From positions 1 through 64,000 of the forward strand of contig NZ_KI543237.1 of the NCBI RefSeq assembly GCF_000496835.1: DNA of 64,000 nt, written 5' to 3'. The stretch comes from Thalassobacillus devorans MSP14 (GTDB taxonomy: Bacteria > Bacillota > Bacilli > Bacillales > Halobacillaceae). The notes beneath the pieces are model-generated. The model had not been told where the DNA came from and did not search any database. It saw only the letters and a program-made list of their open reading frames with translations. Below are positions 1-8,814 of this stretch, piece after piece; position 1 is the first letter of the stretch, and each line of letters begins with the position of its first letter. Made by a program: the position numbers and the translations under genes.

Positions 1-120
1 TGCACTAAATAGTGCATTGTTTTATTTCCTCATATAATGAAGAAATTGAATTGACGTACTGGTTGGTTCGTTCAGTTTTCAAAGATCAAATTAAAACTCA
101 GGCCTGTCTTTTATCGACAG
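1..120 (-). other. rRNA operon leader with boxA (16S gene beyond left edge)
   Basis: Downstream of P2 on the minus strand is a short hairpin with CTGTC/GACAG arms (104-120). It is followed by TGATCTTTGAAAACT (74-88), which resembles the boxA antitermination element found ahead of 16S rRNA in Bacillus. No 16S sequence is in the window, so the rRNA gene should begin left of base 1. The boxA call is from memory of the family; the leader assignment is inference. Confidence 0.7.
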
Positions 121-127
121 TAATAGA

Positions 128-157
128 ATTTTAGCACATTATCGAAGAAAATGTCAA
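128..157 (-). promoter_or_regulatory. rRNA operon promoter P2
   Basis: Second promoter on the minus strand: -35 TTGACA (152-157), 18-nt spacer, -10 TAAAAT (128-133), about 97 bases downstream of P1. Tandem strong promoters of this spacing are typical of rrn operons in Bacilli. Confidence 0.75.
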
Positions 158-225
158 TAGTATAATAGATATTTTCTTCAAATGTCTTGTTTGGAAAAAC
201 TTTCGCTCAAGAAGCGACAGAAACT

Positions 226-254
226 ATATTACAGATTTTCTTTTTAATTGTCAA
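226..254 (-). promoter_or_regulatory. rRNA operon promoter P1
   Basis: On the minus strand there is a consensus -35 TTGACA (249-254), a 17-nt spacer and a -10 TAATAT (226-231). It is the upstream member of a tandem pair that faces the left window edge and a boxA-like leader, the usual plan of Bacillus rrn operons. Seen in sequence; the rRNA assignment is inferred from the leader. Confidence 0.8.
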
Positions 255-286
255 CACTATAAATGATTTTTTTAAGTTGATCTTAC

Positions 287-330
287 AAAAACAAATGGAG
301 TTGTCCTCAAACTTAACTGGACAACTCCAT
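287..330 (-). terminator. Rho-independent terminator of the rhodanese gene
   Basis: 12-bp perfect stem (ATGGAGTTGTCC, 295-306, with its complement at 319-330) and a 12-nt loop. On the minus strand it is followed by a T-rich tail. It separates the rhodanese gene from the rrn promoters. Confidence 0.85.
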
Positions 331-337
331 GCATTTG

Positions 338-673
338 TTATGCAGCCGTAACATAATAGATATTTTTCTTTCTTTTTTTCCGAAAAATGTTTGCCGCTAT
401 TCTTGCTCCCCGTACATCATCACTTATGACAAGTACGTCCTTTTGACAATCAAGATGTTCCTTTAATGCCCGCGGCAAGTAACTAAGCGGGATGTTTTCT
501 GCACCCGGATAAGGCGAACGGTGCGCAGAAATATAATCCCGGATATCTATAACACAGAAACGCTCATCAATGACAATTGGTTGCTCAATTCTTTTAAGTT
601 TCCATCTTGGGACAGCATACCGAGTGACAACCACAATTGCCAGACTTACAAATAACGCAATCAATAATTCCAC
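338..673 (-). CDS. Membrane-anchored rhodanese-like protein lacking the catalytic Cys
   Basis: 111 aa. An N-terminal hydrophobic segment (about residues 2-18) suggests a membrane anchor and is followed by one rhodanese-like domain (FCVIDIRDYISAHRSPYPGA). The active-site loop where rhodaneses carry Cys reads VISDDVRGARIA, with Asp in place of Cys, so sulfur transfer is unlikely and a binding or regulatory role is more plausible. GTG start chosen: GAAGGGG lies 9 nt upstream. It lies 19 bases after the active rhodanese gene ytwF on the same strand, so co-transcription is likely. Family assignment is good; function unknown. Confidence 0.75.
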   Translation of the reverse strand: MELLIALFVSLAIVVVTRYAVPRWKLKRIEQPIVIDERFCVIDIRDYISAHRSPYPGAENIPLSYLPRALKEHLDCQKDVLVISDDVRGARIAANIFRKKRKKNIYYVTAA

Positions 674-692
674 TTTCCATTACCCCTTCTAT

Positions 693-1001
693 CTATTTAG
701 GTTGGGTTTCCCCTTCCCAGTTCATCATACCGCCTTCTAAGTTGCGCACCTTGAAGCCCTGTTGATCCAAGTACTGGGCAGCATTCATACTGCGTCCACC
801 AGAACGGCAAACCATAATATATTCCTGATTTTTATCTAAATTATTTGCAGCTTCTGGAATATCTCCTAAACGAATGTGTTTTGCCTGCGGGATCATTCCT
901 TGTGCTACCTCATCATCTTCTCGAACATCGATGATTTGTACATCTTTATTTTCTTTTATCATATCTTGCACTTCTTCAGGTTTATATTCATGAATAGCCA
1001 T
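693..1001 (-). CDS. ytwF: Rhodanese-like sulfurtransferase YtwF
   Basis: 102 aa single-domain rhodanese, probably cytoplasmic. It has the complete active loop VCRSGGRS with the catalytic Cys near residue 65, and the family N-terminal IIDVRE motif. The domain carries sulfur as a cysteine persulfide; the acceptor is unknown. The longer reading with an upstream ATG is rejected because TTAAGGAGG sits 8 nt before the ATG at 1001. Position next to leuS matches Bacillus subtilis ytwF. The inactive paralogue follows 19 bases downstream. Confidence 0.85.
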   Translation of the reverse strand: MAIHEYKPEEVQDMIKENKDVQIIDVREDDEVAQGMIPQAKHIRLGDIPEAANNLDKNQEYIMVCRSGGRSMNAAQYLDQQGFKVRNLEGGMMNWEGETQPK

Positions 1002-1129
1002 CTTGCATTCCTCCTTAAGAACTTTTACCTTCACTAATTTTAAGCAATTTTTTCATAATGTCAAGGGATAGGTACCGGGGTATGAAAAGCTTATTCACTT
1101 ATACTATATCTCATTTACCTTTATATTAA

Positions 1130-1174
1130 ACAAAATATAGCTGAGCGGGCCATTATCAGGCTGCTCAGCTATAT
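1130..1174 (-). terminator. leuS terminator
   Basis: Stem ATATAGCTGAGC (1135-1146) with its perfect complement at 1163-1174, followed on the minus strand by ATTTTG-type T-rich sequence. It lies 3 bases after the leuS stop. Confidence 0.8.
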
Positions 1175-1176
1175 AA

Positions 1177-3591
1177 TCAATTAGCCACGATATTGACAAG
1201 TTTCCCTGGAATAGCGATTACTTTTCTGACTGTCTTTCCTTCCAGCCATTCTTGGACCTTTTCATGCTCAATCGCTTGTTTTTCCAGATCCTCTTTGGAG
1301 GCATCTTTTGAAACTGTCATCTTGGCACGTACTTTGCCCATTACCTGAATAACAATTTCTACTTCATTTTCGACCAATTTAGACTCATCATAAGTCGGCC
1401 ATTCCTGATAAGCGATGGTACCTTCATGGCCCAACTTTTCCCATAACTCTTCTGCGAGATGGGGTGCTACAGGGGAAAGAATTTTCACAAAACCTTCTAT
1501 ATATTCTTTTGGCAATATTTCCGCTTTGTAACCTTCATTCACAAACACCATCATCTGGGATATACCTGTGTTAAAACGTAGTCCTTCAAAGTTTTCGGTC
1601 ACTTTTTTAACTGTTTCATGATAGACCTTTTCCAGTGTCTTATCTGTACTGTCTGTTACCTTTTCGGATAATTTCTCACCTTCTGTCACGACAAGACGGT
1701 AGATACGATCAAGGAATCGGCGTGCGCCATCCAATCCATTAGTCGACCAGGCTACAGAGGCATCAAGTGGTCCCATGAACATTTCATATAAACGAAGTGT
1801 ATCCGCTCCATGGGAATCTACGATATCATCCGGGTTAACAACATTCCCTTTAGACTTACTCATTTTTTCGTTATTTTCCCCAAGTATCATTCCTTGGTTA
1901 AATAGTTTCTGAAATGGTTCTTTGGTAGGGACGACACCGACATCATATAAAACCTTATGCCAGAAACGGGCATATAGTAGATGTAATACAGCGTGTTCCG
2001 CTCCTCCGATGTAGATATCAACCGGCAGCCATTTCTTTAGTTTATCGTAGTCTGCCAGTTTTTCATCATTTTGAGGATCAATATAGCGTAGATAATACCA
2101 ACAGCTGCCTGCCCATTGTGGCATGGTATTCGTTTCCCTGCGCCCTTTCATTCCTGTGTCTGGATCTGTTACATGAACCCAGTCATCAATGTTAGCTAAT
2201 GGGGACTCTCCTGTACCAGACGGCTTGATTTCTGTCGTTTTCGGCAATACCAATGGAAGCTCTTGCTCGGGCACAGCTGACATGGAACCATCTTCCCAAT
2301 GAATCATCGGAATTGGTTCACCCCAATATCGCTGACGGCTGAATAACCAGTCACGCAGGCGATAGGTCGTCTTCTTCTCCCCTTTACCATTTTCAACAAG
2401 CCACTCGATCGCTTTTTGTATGGCTTCTTCTTTATCAAGCCCATTCAACATTCCAGAGTTGATGTGTTTGCCATCTCCGGTATAAGCTTCTTTCTCAAGA
2501 TCGCCGCCTTCAACAACTGCTACGATCGGTAAGTCATATTTCTGTGCAAATTCATAATCACGTTCATCATGAGCCGGCACTGCCATGATCGCGCCACTTC
2601 CATAACTCATCAGCACATAGTCTGCCACCCATATAGGTACTTTGTTGCCATTGATTGGGTTGACTGCGTAGGACCCTGTAAACACACCAGTTTTATCTTT
2701 GGCAAGATCGGTACGTTCGAGGTCACTTTTTGCTTTTGCAGTTTGCAAATATTGATCTACGTCGGGTTTTTGAGCATCTGTAACAATTTTTTCTACAAGC
2801 GGATGCTCAGGCGCAAGCACTGCATACGTAGCACCATACAGCGTATCCGGACGTGTGGTGAATACATCGAAGCTTTCGTCGTAGCCGTCAATATCAAAAG
2901 TCACTTCAGCTCCTTCTGACTTTCCAATCCAGTTGCGTTGCATATCTTTAATGCTTTCAGGCCAATCGAGCTCTTCTAAATCCTCGAGAAGACGATCCGC
3001 GTATTCCGTAATCTTGAGCATCCACTGCTTCATTGGTCTTCTTTCCACAGGATGGCCGCCACGTTCACTTTTTCCATCGATTACTTCCTCATTGGCTAAC
3101 ACTGTACCAAGGGCGGGACACCAGTTGACGGGCACCTCATCCACATAAGCCAATCCTTTTTCATATAGCTTAAGGAAAATCCACTGGGTCCATTTATAAT
3201 AATCCGGATCCGTAGTATTGACTTCACGATCCCAATCATAAGAAAAACCTAGTGCTTTAATTTGACGGCGAAAATTATCGATATTCTGTTTCGTAAATTC
3301 AGCTGGATCATTTCCGGTATCAAGGGCATATTGTTCAGCAGGAAGTCCGAATGCATCCCAACCGATCGGATGGAGCACTTCATATCCTTGCATCCTTTTC
3401 ATACGGGAAACAATGTCTGTCGCCGTATACCCTTCCGGATGGCCGACATGCAGTCCTGCTCCCGAAGGATATGGAAACATGTCAAGTGCGTAGAATTTCT
3501 TTTTATCGGAGGCAGCATCAGTCTGGAAAGTTTTTTCACTATACCAGTAGTCCTGCCATTTCTGTTCAATTTTCTTATGGTTAAAAGCCAT
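1177..3591 (-). CDS. leuS: Leucyl-tRNA synthetase
   Basis: 804 aa, the usual bacterial length. Class Ia synthetase that attaches leucine to tRNA-Leu using ATP in the cytoplasm. Visible: the HIGH-type signature HVGH (residues 48-51), the CP1 editing-domain stretch [11 protein letters not shown] (about 245-255), the KMSKS loop KMSKSKGN (about 575), and a C-terminal anticodon-binding domain. The start follows a GGAGG-type site. Expression is very likely controlled by the T-box leader directly upstream, which senses uncharged tRNA-Leu. Confidence 0.98.
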   Translation of the reverse strand: MAFNHKKIEQKWQDYWYSEKTFQTDAASDKKKFYALDMFPYPSGAGLHVGHPEGYTATDIVSRMKRMQGYEVLHPIGWDAFGLPAEQYALDTGNDPAEFTKQNIDNFRRQIKALGFSYDWDREVNTTDPDYYKWTQWIFLKLYEKGLAYVDEVPVNWCPALGTVLANEEVIDGKSERGGHPVERRPMKQWMLKITEYADRLLEDLEELDWPESIKDMQRNWIGKSEGAEVTFDIDGYDESFDVFTTRPDTLYGATYAVLAPEHPLVEKIVTDAQKPDVDQYLQTAKAKSDLERTDLAKDKTGVFTGSYAVNPINGNKVPIWVADYVLMSYGSGAIMAVPAHDERDYEFAQKYDLPIVAVVEGGDLEKEAYTGDGKHINSGMLNGLDKEEAIQKAIEWLVENGKGEKKTTYRLRDWLFSRQRYWGEPIPMIHWEDGSMSAVPEQELPLVLPKTTEIKPSGTGESPLANIDDWVHVTDPDTGMKGRRETNTMPQWAGSCWYYLRYIDPQNDEKLADYDKLKKWLPVDIYIGGAEHAVLHLLYARFWHKVLYDVGVVPTKEPFQKLFNQGMILGENNEKMSKSKGNVVNPDDIVDSHGADTLRLYEMFMGPLDASVAWSTNGLDGARRFLDRIYRLVVTEGEKLSEKVTDSTDKTLEKVYHETVKKVTENFEGLRFNTGISQMMVFVNEGYKAEILPKEYIEGFVKILSPVAPHLAEELWEKLGHEGTIAYQEWPTYDESKLVENEVEIVIQVMGKVRAKMTVSKDASKEDLEKQAIEHEKVQEWLEGKTVRKVIAIPGKLVNIVAN

Positions 3592-3611
3592 AGCTTTTCC
3601 TCCATTCTTTT

Positions 3612-3885
3612 TTAAATATAAAAAAGCCTCTCATCCCATAACTGGGACGAGAAGCTTGTATTCCCGCGGTACCACCCAAATTGACGTATGACACGTCCTC
3701 TTCAGCATCGATAACAGTGATGAGCCGGCAAAAGCTACTTGCATTCACTTTTGCAACATCCAAGGTGAGTTCATCAGTTACAAGGTCAGCTTACACCTGC
3801 CGCTGACTCTCTGAATTTCTTGCAGGCTGATTACTATTCCTCTTCCAAGTCGTTTATCAATATATCTATCCGTATCTTAATGAAA
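3612..3885 (-). ncRNA. T-box leader (tRNA-Leu sensing) of leuS
   Basis: On the minus strand there is the near-invariant T-box sequence (complement of 3661-3677, containing GGTGGTACCGCG). It is preceded by a stem-I region with an AGAG-type distal element, and a candidate specifier CTC (Leu) at 3767-3769 followed by A. Downstream is a terminator hairpin with a T-run (3613-3655). Uncharged tRNA-Leu would stabilise the antiterminator and let leuS be read. T-box and terminator are seen directly; the exact specifier is inferred. Confidence 0.93.
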
Positions 3886-3902
3886 CGTGCGGGCTTTGTC
3901 AA
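3874..3902 (-). promoter_or_regulatory. leuS T-box promoter
   Basis: Minus strand: -35 TTGACA (3897-3902), 17-nt spacer, -10 TAAGAT (3874-3879). It starts 16 bases after the stop of the upstream ABC operon. No terminator is visible between them, so read-through into the T-box leader is possible. Confidence 0.85.
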
Positions 3903-3918
3903 GCAATGGCATAACCAG

Positions 3919-4872
3919 TCACGTGGCGATATCCCTTTTTGTAAAAGATAAATGGCTGATCAGTAAAAATACAAATAAATAAAGCATTAATACCGTTACA
4001 GAAAAGAGCGGGCTGATTCCTTCTATCATGGGCTTAGGCTGTAAATATTGGCTTAAGTCCGTATGAGTGAACAGATAAAACTTGACGAACGTGTATTCCT
4101 GAAATAAGAATACCAGCTGCTGTCCAGTAAACATAAGGAAAATCGATAAACCGATCGCCAAAGCGTTGGAACGCGACAAGGTCCCAATCATGAAAGCGAA
4201 TGAAGTCATAATGATCATATTTACAAATGCAAGCCCATATAAACGAAGGGATTCAATCCAAACCGATTGTTCCACAATGTGATCCTCAACCATTGTGAGT
4301 AATACACCGTCCCCTTTTTCAAGAAAAACCAACCCTCCAATGATGGCCCCCAGATAGGTGATGATTGCTAACGTAAGAGAAAATAATAATGTAGTGATGT
4401 ATTTTGCCCACAATATTTTTCCTCTTCTTACAGGGCGGATCGTCAATAATTTTATCGTTCCCCACGCGAACTCTGAAGCGACAATACCAGAAGCGATAAT
4501 GACTGTGAATAAAACCGCAAATGTAATATTGCTCTTGGAATCTAATAGATATTGAATAAAGCTTGTATGCTGAGGAGGGGGAATATCATTCTCCAGACGG
4601 TGCCGGGCAATAGCCGCCTGATCTTGATAATAATTTTTTTCATGCATATTTTCCGATTGAGCTTCCTGCTGCTCATATACACTCATTTGCTGGCTGACTT
4701 GTTCCTCCCATGGCATGGTCTGGCTTTGTTGATTACTACTCCAGCTGCTTACAAAAGCAAACAAAAATACAGCTCCAATTAAAATGGCAATAAGAATAAA
4801 AGTACTGTTCCTTTTAAAGATTTTCATCCACTCATTCCGAATAAGACGTATCATTTCAGACAATTTGCTCAC
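3919..4872 (-). CDS. ABC-2 type transporter permease
   Basis: 317 aa integral membrane protein with about six hydrophobic segments (near residues 25-43, 115-135, 163-183, 215-235, 240-258, 290-308). A large extracytoplasmic loop, rich in Gln/Glu, lies between the first two. This is the usual shape of ABC-2 permeases fed by a separate ATPase. The start overlaps the end of the ATPase gene by 17 bases, so the pair is translationally coupled. Last gene of the GntR-controlled operon. Substrate cannot be read from sequence; cell-envelope stress or peptide export is typical for such systems. Confidence 0.85.
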   Translation of the reverse strand: MSKLSEMIRLIRNEWMKIFKRNSTFILIAILIGAVFLFAFVSSWSSNQQSQTMPWEEQVSQQMSVYEQQEAQSENMHEKNYYQDQAAIARHRLENDIPPPQHTSFIQYLLDSKSNITFAVLFTVIIASGIVASEFAWGTIKLLTIRPVRRGKILWAKYITTLLFSLTLAIITYLGAIIGGLVFLEKGDGVLLTMVEDHIVEQSVWIESLRLYGLAFVNMIIMTSFAFMIGTLSRSNALAIGLSIFLMFTGQQLVFLFQEYTFVKFYLFTHTDLSQYLQPKPMIEGISPLFSVTVLMLYLFVFLLISHLSFTKRDIAT

Positions 4873-5779
4873 CTCCGGTCATTTCTAAAAATTCTTCTTC
4901 CAGAGTTTTTTTATGAGGAATGATTTCGTATACATCGATCCCGCTTTCTATGAATATACGATTGACCTTCGCAGATTGTTCTTTTTCCAGTTTAATCATT
5001 AAGCGGTCATTCACAACTTCTACTTCGATATCCCCAAAATTATCTCTTACTATTTGCCACGCTTTCTCTTTATCGGATACTTTGAAAAGAAATGTTTTTC
5101 GTTTGTCCTGATCACTCCCCTGTACAGACCGAATGCTGATTAACTTGCCTTGCTGGATGATCGCGATACGGTCGCACATCAATTCGATTTCTGAAAGCAA
5201 GTGACTGGATACGAAAACAGACACACCATCTTCAGTCGCTATTTTTCTTAAATACATTCGGAATTCCCTTATTCCCGCAGGGTCAAGACCATTTGTCGGT
5301 TCATCAAGTATTAAAAATTTAGGTTTATGAAGAATAGCTTGAGCAAGCCCTAACCGTTGCCTCATCCCAAGAGAATAAGCTTGAACTTTGTCATGAATTC
5401 TTGACTCTAAACCGACTTGCTTCACTACTTCTTTAATACGCTCTTTAGAAATATTGCCTTGCAAACGGGCGAAGTGGACCAGGTTTTGATAACCAGACAT
5501 GAATTTGTACATTTCAGGGTTTTCTACAATTGCCCCCACCTGGGCGATGCTTTTTCTATAATTATCTTTGAGTTTATATCCATCAATCATCACTTCACCG
5601 GAGGTTACCTTCATTAAACCCACCATCATCCGGATCGTTGTTGTTTTTCCTGCGCCGTTGGGTCCTAAAAAACCAGTTACCTGTCCAGGGTATAGATCTA
5701 AACTCAGATCATCGATAATCGTTTTCCCGCCGATTTTCTTTGTTATATTTTTCAGTTGGACTACTGGTTGCTCATTCAT
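4856..5779 (-). CDS. ABC transporter ATP-binding protein (ABC-2/bacitracin-type)
   Basis: 307 aa nucleotide-binding subunit. Walker A GPNGAGKTT (about residues 39-47), signature YSLGMRQR (about 135), Walker B LILDEPTNGLDP (about 155), H-loop SSHLLSE, and a C-terminal extension typical of ATPases paired with ABC-2 exporters. The start at 5779 is preferred to the ATG six codons upstream because the purine-rich GGGGGAGCG lies just before it. It overlaps both neighbours, which implies one operon and probably one complex with the downstream permease. Confidence 0.88.
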   Translation of the reverse strand: MNEQPVVQLKNITKKIGGKTIIDDLSLDLYPGQVTGFLGPNGAGKTTTIRMMVGLMKVTSGEVMIDGYKLKDNYRKSIAQVGAIVENPEMYKFMSGYQNLVHFARLQGNISKERIKEVVKQVGLESRIHDKVQAYSLGMRQRLGLAQAILHKPKFLILDEPTNGLDPAGIREFRMYLRKIATEDGVSVFVSSHLLSEIELMCDRIAIIQQGKLISIRSVQGSDQDKRKTFLFKVSDKEKAWQIVRDNFGDIEVEVVNDRLMIKLEKEQSAKVNRIFIESGIDVYEIIPHKKTLEEEFLEMTGGEQIV

Positions 5780-6479
5780 AACCGCTCCCCCCTTCATACA
5801 ATTTCTTCATCCAATCTACGACGTTCATTTGATATTTTATTCGGATATTCTCAGTTGATTGCTGCCCCAGTATCTTTCCCTCTCTCAAAACAATTACTTC
5901 ATCAAGTAAAGCTTCGATTTCATTAATTTCATGAGTGGTGATAATCAGTGTCTGACTTTGTAAATCAATGTATTGGATAACACCCTGGACGAGCGAAGTA
6001 CGTACCATCGGGTCAAGACCTGAAAAGGGTTCATCCAGCAAAATATATGGTGCATTCCTTGCAAGTGTAACTGCCATCTTCACCCTCCCTCTATTCCCTT
6101 TGGACAGATGTTTGATTTTCTCGGCACCCTCTATATCCATAAAATCCAGGATATCGCCTGCTTTCTTGGTTTGGAAATCCGAAAACTGGCTTTCGTAGAA
6201 TTCCACAAGCTGGTTTACAGTGAAAAAAGGATAGAATTGATCGATATCCGACATATAGGCTACCTTTGTACTTATTTTGCGATCTGCCCGTTTTTCATCA
6301 ACAAGCACTTCTCCATAAGTAGGCTGCAACAATCCGGCCATCAGTTTAAGCATTGTTGATTTGCCACTGCCATTCTCCCCAATGACTCCAATAATTTTCC
6401 CTTTTGAAAAGTGTATATCTATATCATCCAATGCTTTGTTCGACAAATACTTTTTTGATACATGCTGCAACTCAATCAT
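5772..6479 (-). CDS. ABC transporter ATP-binding protein, YtrB-like
   Basis: 235 aa ATPase. Walker A GENGSGKST (about residues 33-41), Walker B ILLDEPFSGLDP and H-loop TTHEINE. The signature is the divergent LSKGNRGR instead of LSGGQ, as in YtrB-type ATPases encoded beside YtrA regulators. The ATG at 6479 is chosen because GGGAAAGGGAGG precedes it; the upstream reading overlaps the regulator gene too far. It overlaps the regulator gene by 8 bases and the next ATPase by 8. Likely partner is the 256-aa permease at the operon start. Confidence 0.85.
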   Translation of the reverse strand: MIELQHVSKKYLSNKALDDIDIHFSKGKIIGVIGENGSGKSTMLKLMAGLLQPTYGEVLVDEKRADRKISTKVAYMSDIDQFYPFFTVNQLVEFYESQFSDFQTKKAGDILDFMDIEGAEKIKHLSKGNRGRVKMAVTLARNAPYILLDEPFSGLDPMVRTSLVQGVIQYIDLQSQTLIITTHEINEIEALLDEVIVLREGKILGQQSTENIRIKYQMNVVDWMKKLYEGGSGYE

Positions 6480-6852
6480 CGTTTTCCTCCCTTTCCCCCT
6501 GGTACTGCGAAAGCCCTTCGACCATTTCATCTACCGTGAACCCCAGCTTGCCCATATCTTGAACAAAGGCTTCGATATACTGCTGTTTCATTTCCATACG
6601 GAGTTTTTGAAGGCGTTCTAGATTTTCTGTAACGAAAGTACCTTGCCCCCTCTTTGTTTCTACGATCCCTAAGTATTCCATCTCTCGATAAACACGCTGC
6701 ATTGTATTCGCATTCACTCCGGTCTCGACTGCAAACTCTCTTACCGAGGGTAATTTATCTCCTGCTAGACGATCACCGCGGATAATTTCACTGGAAATTT
6801 TATCGATCAACTGCTGATAAATAGGTTTATCCGGTTTGAACTCCATCACCAT
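6472..6852 (-). CDS. GntR-family regulator, YtrA subfamily
   Basis: 126 aa. N-terminal winged helix-turn-helix of the GntR type (PIYQQLIDKISSEIIRG, LPSVREFAVETGVNANTMQRVYREME, then the wing GIVETKRGQGTFV). Only a short C-terminal helical tail follows, which defines the YtrA subfamily. Such proteins repress ABC operons and bind palindromes. The probable operator is the 18-bp inverted repeat at 7637-7680. Start supported by GAGGTG 6 nt upstream, inside the end of the permease gene. Second gene of the operon instead of first as in B. subtilis ytrA. Confidence 0.9.
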   Translation of the reverse strand: MVMEFKPDKPIYQQLIDKISSEIIRGDRLAGDKLPSVREFAVETGVNANTMQRVYREMEYLGIVETKRGQGTFVTENLERLQKLRMEMKQQYIEAFVQDMGKLGFTVDEMVEGLSQYQGEREENDD

Positions 6853-6855
6853 AAC

Positions 6856-7626
6856 TTACACCTCAACCTTTCGATCCATTAAAACAATGCTGAGGGTGTA
6901 TAATACAGCAATAGCCAGCCCCCAGGCCAATAGCTCGCCGAGCACGACTGGGATACCTCCGGGCATATCTCCATGCACCGTTACACCAAATACACTTAAC
7001 AAGTCACCAGATACACTTTCCATTTTAATTTTCATTTTTCCCCATCCGACTAATTGTTCATAAAAAGCTGTTGACCTAATCATAGAAGTGATCCCAGTGA
7101 TAGCAACAAACAAAATAATAGAAATGACGATACTTAAACCACCAAGGTACGTTCTTAATATTTGATGGATGACCCATAAGAACAACAATAATACTGCCAG
7201 TAATAATGATTGACCAATAATGAACATATTAGCAACGACAACAGCCAGGATTAATTCACCGTAAGTCAAAACTACCCATTGCTTGGCAGTAAGTACGGTT
7301 ATAAAACCGAAAATCGTCATCGAAACTACCATGAATAGTAAGGACTGGAGAAATTTCACTCCGATAAGCACGGCTGCTGATTGTGGACTATGAAGAAATA
7401 ATTGCAGCTGATTCACTTCCCGGTTCAGACTGTACATGAGCAATGCCGATAAAATGAACATGTGGAGTACAAGTACTACCCCAGTTATCATAAACATGTG
7501 AGCCTCCTGTATGGAACCAGACACACCTACTGCGAATACCAAACCTACAATCAATATTACGAAGTAATAAACTTTCATCAATACCCATTCTTTTCTCCAT
7601 AATCCAATAAAAGCTTTTCCTCTCAC
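6856..7626 (-). CDS. Membrane protein, probable ABC permease of YtrA-type operon
   Basis: 256 aa with six predicted membrane helices (about residues 14-34, 44-66, 95-115, 130-152, 158-178, 228-248), similar in shape to YtrC/YtrD-type permeases. GTG start with AAAGGATG upstream. First gene of the operon, three bases ahead of the regulator gene and only about ten bases downstream of the palindromic operator, so the mRNA leader is very short. Substrate unknown. Confidence 0.75.
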   Translation of the reverse strand: MRGKAFIGLWRKEWVLMKVYYFVILIVGLVFAVGVSGSIQEAHMFMITGVVLVLHMFILSALLMYSLNREVNQLQLFLHSPQSAAVLIGVKFLQSLLFMVVSMTIFGFITVLTAKQWVVLTYGELILAVVVANMFIIGQSLLLAVLLLFLWVIHQILRTYLGGLSIVISIILFVAITGITSMIRSTAFYEQLVGWGKMKIKMESVSGDLLSVFGVTVHGDMPGGIPVVLGELLAWGLAIAVLYTLSIVLMDRKVEV

Positions 7627-7636
7627 AGAATCATCC

Positions 7637-7680
7637 TTTTTGTGTTAGTGTACTAGGAATATAGTACACTAACACAAAAA
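7637..7680. promoter_or_regulatory. 18-bp perfect inverted repeat, probable YtrA-type operator/promoter
   Basis: Arms TTTTTGTGTTAGTGTACT (7637-7654) and its exact complement (7663-7680) around an 8-nt centre. A -10-like TATATT on the minus strand lies inside it. YtrA-subfamily regulators bind palindromes containing GTGTA/TACAC-type half sites, and the regulator is encoded just downstream, so autoregulation is the likely role. A folding or terminator role is less likely because it directly precedes a start codon. Confidence 0.8.
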
Positions 7681-7764
7681 GAGAAGCAATAATATTTAAA
7701 TAAAAACTCTTCTTATGGAGGAAAGGTAGGGTACGCAAGGAAAAGGGAACTTAAACTGAAAAGC

Positions 7765-7804
7765 AGGCATAAAAAAACGGCCGGAGCGGCCGTTTTTTAT
7801 GCCT
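7765..7804. terminator. Terminator of ytzC
   Basis: Hairpin CGGCC/GGCCG extended by A6-T6 and AGGCAT/ATGCCT arms, with T-runs available on both strands. It lies 4 bases past the ytzC stop and 85 bases upstream of the palindromic operator. Confidence 0.85.
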
Positions 7805-7807
7805 GAC

Positions 7808-8086
7808 TTACCTATGTTCCAGGTCATTTTCATCAAGGATCATATCATTCAAGCATTGACTGACCTGGAGATGAAGACGATGTAATTGATCCTTTTGCTG
7901 ATGGTTGGCACTATGCATCAATTTATCGATTTCCATCTCTGTCTGTTCCAAGCTTTGCTGTGCTTCCGTATAACTGGCAGTCATCGGATAGCCATTCTGG
8001 TTGGCAAGAGACAATTCGTATTTCGCTTGCTCTAACCGCTGTTGAGCCTCCTGGATCATCGTTTCGATCGACGCTCTTGTCGCCAT
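7808..8086 (-). CDS. ytzC: YtzC family protein (DUF2524)
   Basis: 92 aa, almost wholly helical and Gln/Glu-rich (residues 5-75 likely a helical hairpin), no membrane segment. Recognised as the YtzC/DUF2524 family of Bacillaceae; function unknown. ATG at 8086 chosen over two in-frame upstream codons because GAGGTG lies 6 nt before it. Divergent from mnmM. Confidence 0.7.
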   Translation of the reverse strand: MATRASIETMIQEAQQRLEQAKYELSLANQNGYPMTASYTEAQQSLEQTEMEIDKLMHSANHQQKDQLHRLHLQVSQCLNDMILDENDLEHR

Positions 8087-8205
8087 AGCAATCACCTCAT
8101 CCTTTAGCTTGGTTAAAAGTCGTTTTTTTCATACGTGAATTTTGGTTAAGGAATCGATCAATGCTAAAATTGATTATCATACATTTTCGGGAAAGAGGAA
8201 TGAAA

Positions 8206-8778
8206 ATGACTTTAAAGAAAGTACTTGCTTTTGCTCATGACTTAATGAAGACTGCCATCAGGGAAGGCGATACAGCCGTGGATGCAACTTGTGGAAACGG
8301 CCATGATACTCAATTTTTAAGTAAGCTTGTCGGGAAAACAGGATATGTTTATGGTTTCGATATCCAGGAAGCTGCTATCAAAACTACCCGAGCCAAACTG
8401 ACAGGCAAGCAACAGGAACAGGTTACACTTATTCAGGACAGCCATGATAAAATTGGAAGCTATATAAAAAATGAACACATCAACTCGGTAAGTGCAGCAA
8501 TTTTCAACCTTGGCTATTTGCCCGGGAGCGATAAGTCTATTGTCACTACCCCGGATTCAACGTTGTCTGCAGTAGAGCAACTGCTTGAGCTTTTACAGCC
8601 GGAAGGTGTGATCGTCTTAGTGGTTTACCACGGTCATCCTGGAGGCAAGGCAGAAAAAGACCGGCTCTTAGCGTATGTGAAAAGCTTAGACCAGCACTTA
8701 TTCCATGTACTCCAATATGGGTTTATCAATCAAAAAAATGACCCACCGTTTGTATTGGCAGTAGAAAGACGAAAATAA
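8206..8778 (+). CDS. mnmM: tRNA wobble-uridine methyltransferase MnmM (YtqB)
   Basis: 190 aa class I SAM-dependent methyltransferase. Motif I VDATCGNGHDT (about residues 23-33), acidic ribose-binding FDIQEA (about 50), and NLGYLPG (about 100) at the catalytic position. This is the YtqB family, shown in B. subtilis to finish mnm5s2U at tRNA position 34. Translation probably begins at the ATG at 8206, seven bases after AAGAGG; the earlier ATG at 8200 is too close to that site. Stand-alone gene with a shared terminator behind it. Confidence 0.85.
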   Translation: MTLKKVLAFAHDLMKTAIREGDTAVDATCGNGHDTQFLSKLVGKTGYVYGFDIQEAAIKTTRAKLTGKQQEQVTLIQDSHDKIGSYIKNEHINSVSAAIFNLGYLPGSDKSIVTTPDSTLSAVEQLLELLQPEGVIVLVVYHGHPGGKAEKDRLLAYVKSLDQHLFHVLQYGFINQKNDPPFVLAVERRK

Positions 8779-8814
8779 AACCCGGAAGACGCTTACAGCG
8801 ATTTTCCGGGTTTT
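8777..8814. terminator. Bidirectional terminator mnmM / ytpB
   Basis: AAAACCCGGAA (8777-8787) pairs with the complement ending at 8814; A- and T-runs flank both arms. It serves the convergent mnmM and ytpB genes. Confidence 0.9.

Noticed and set aside
2569-3615. Several plus-strand open frames of 70-117 codons within leuS
   Set aside because: They lie antisense to a clear synthetase gene, have no ribosome binding sites and unlikely composition.
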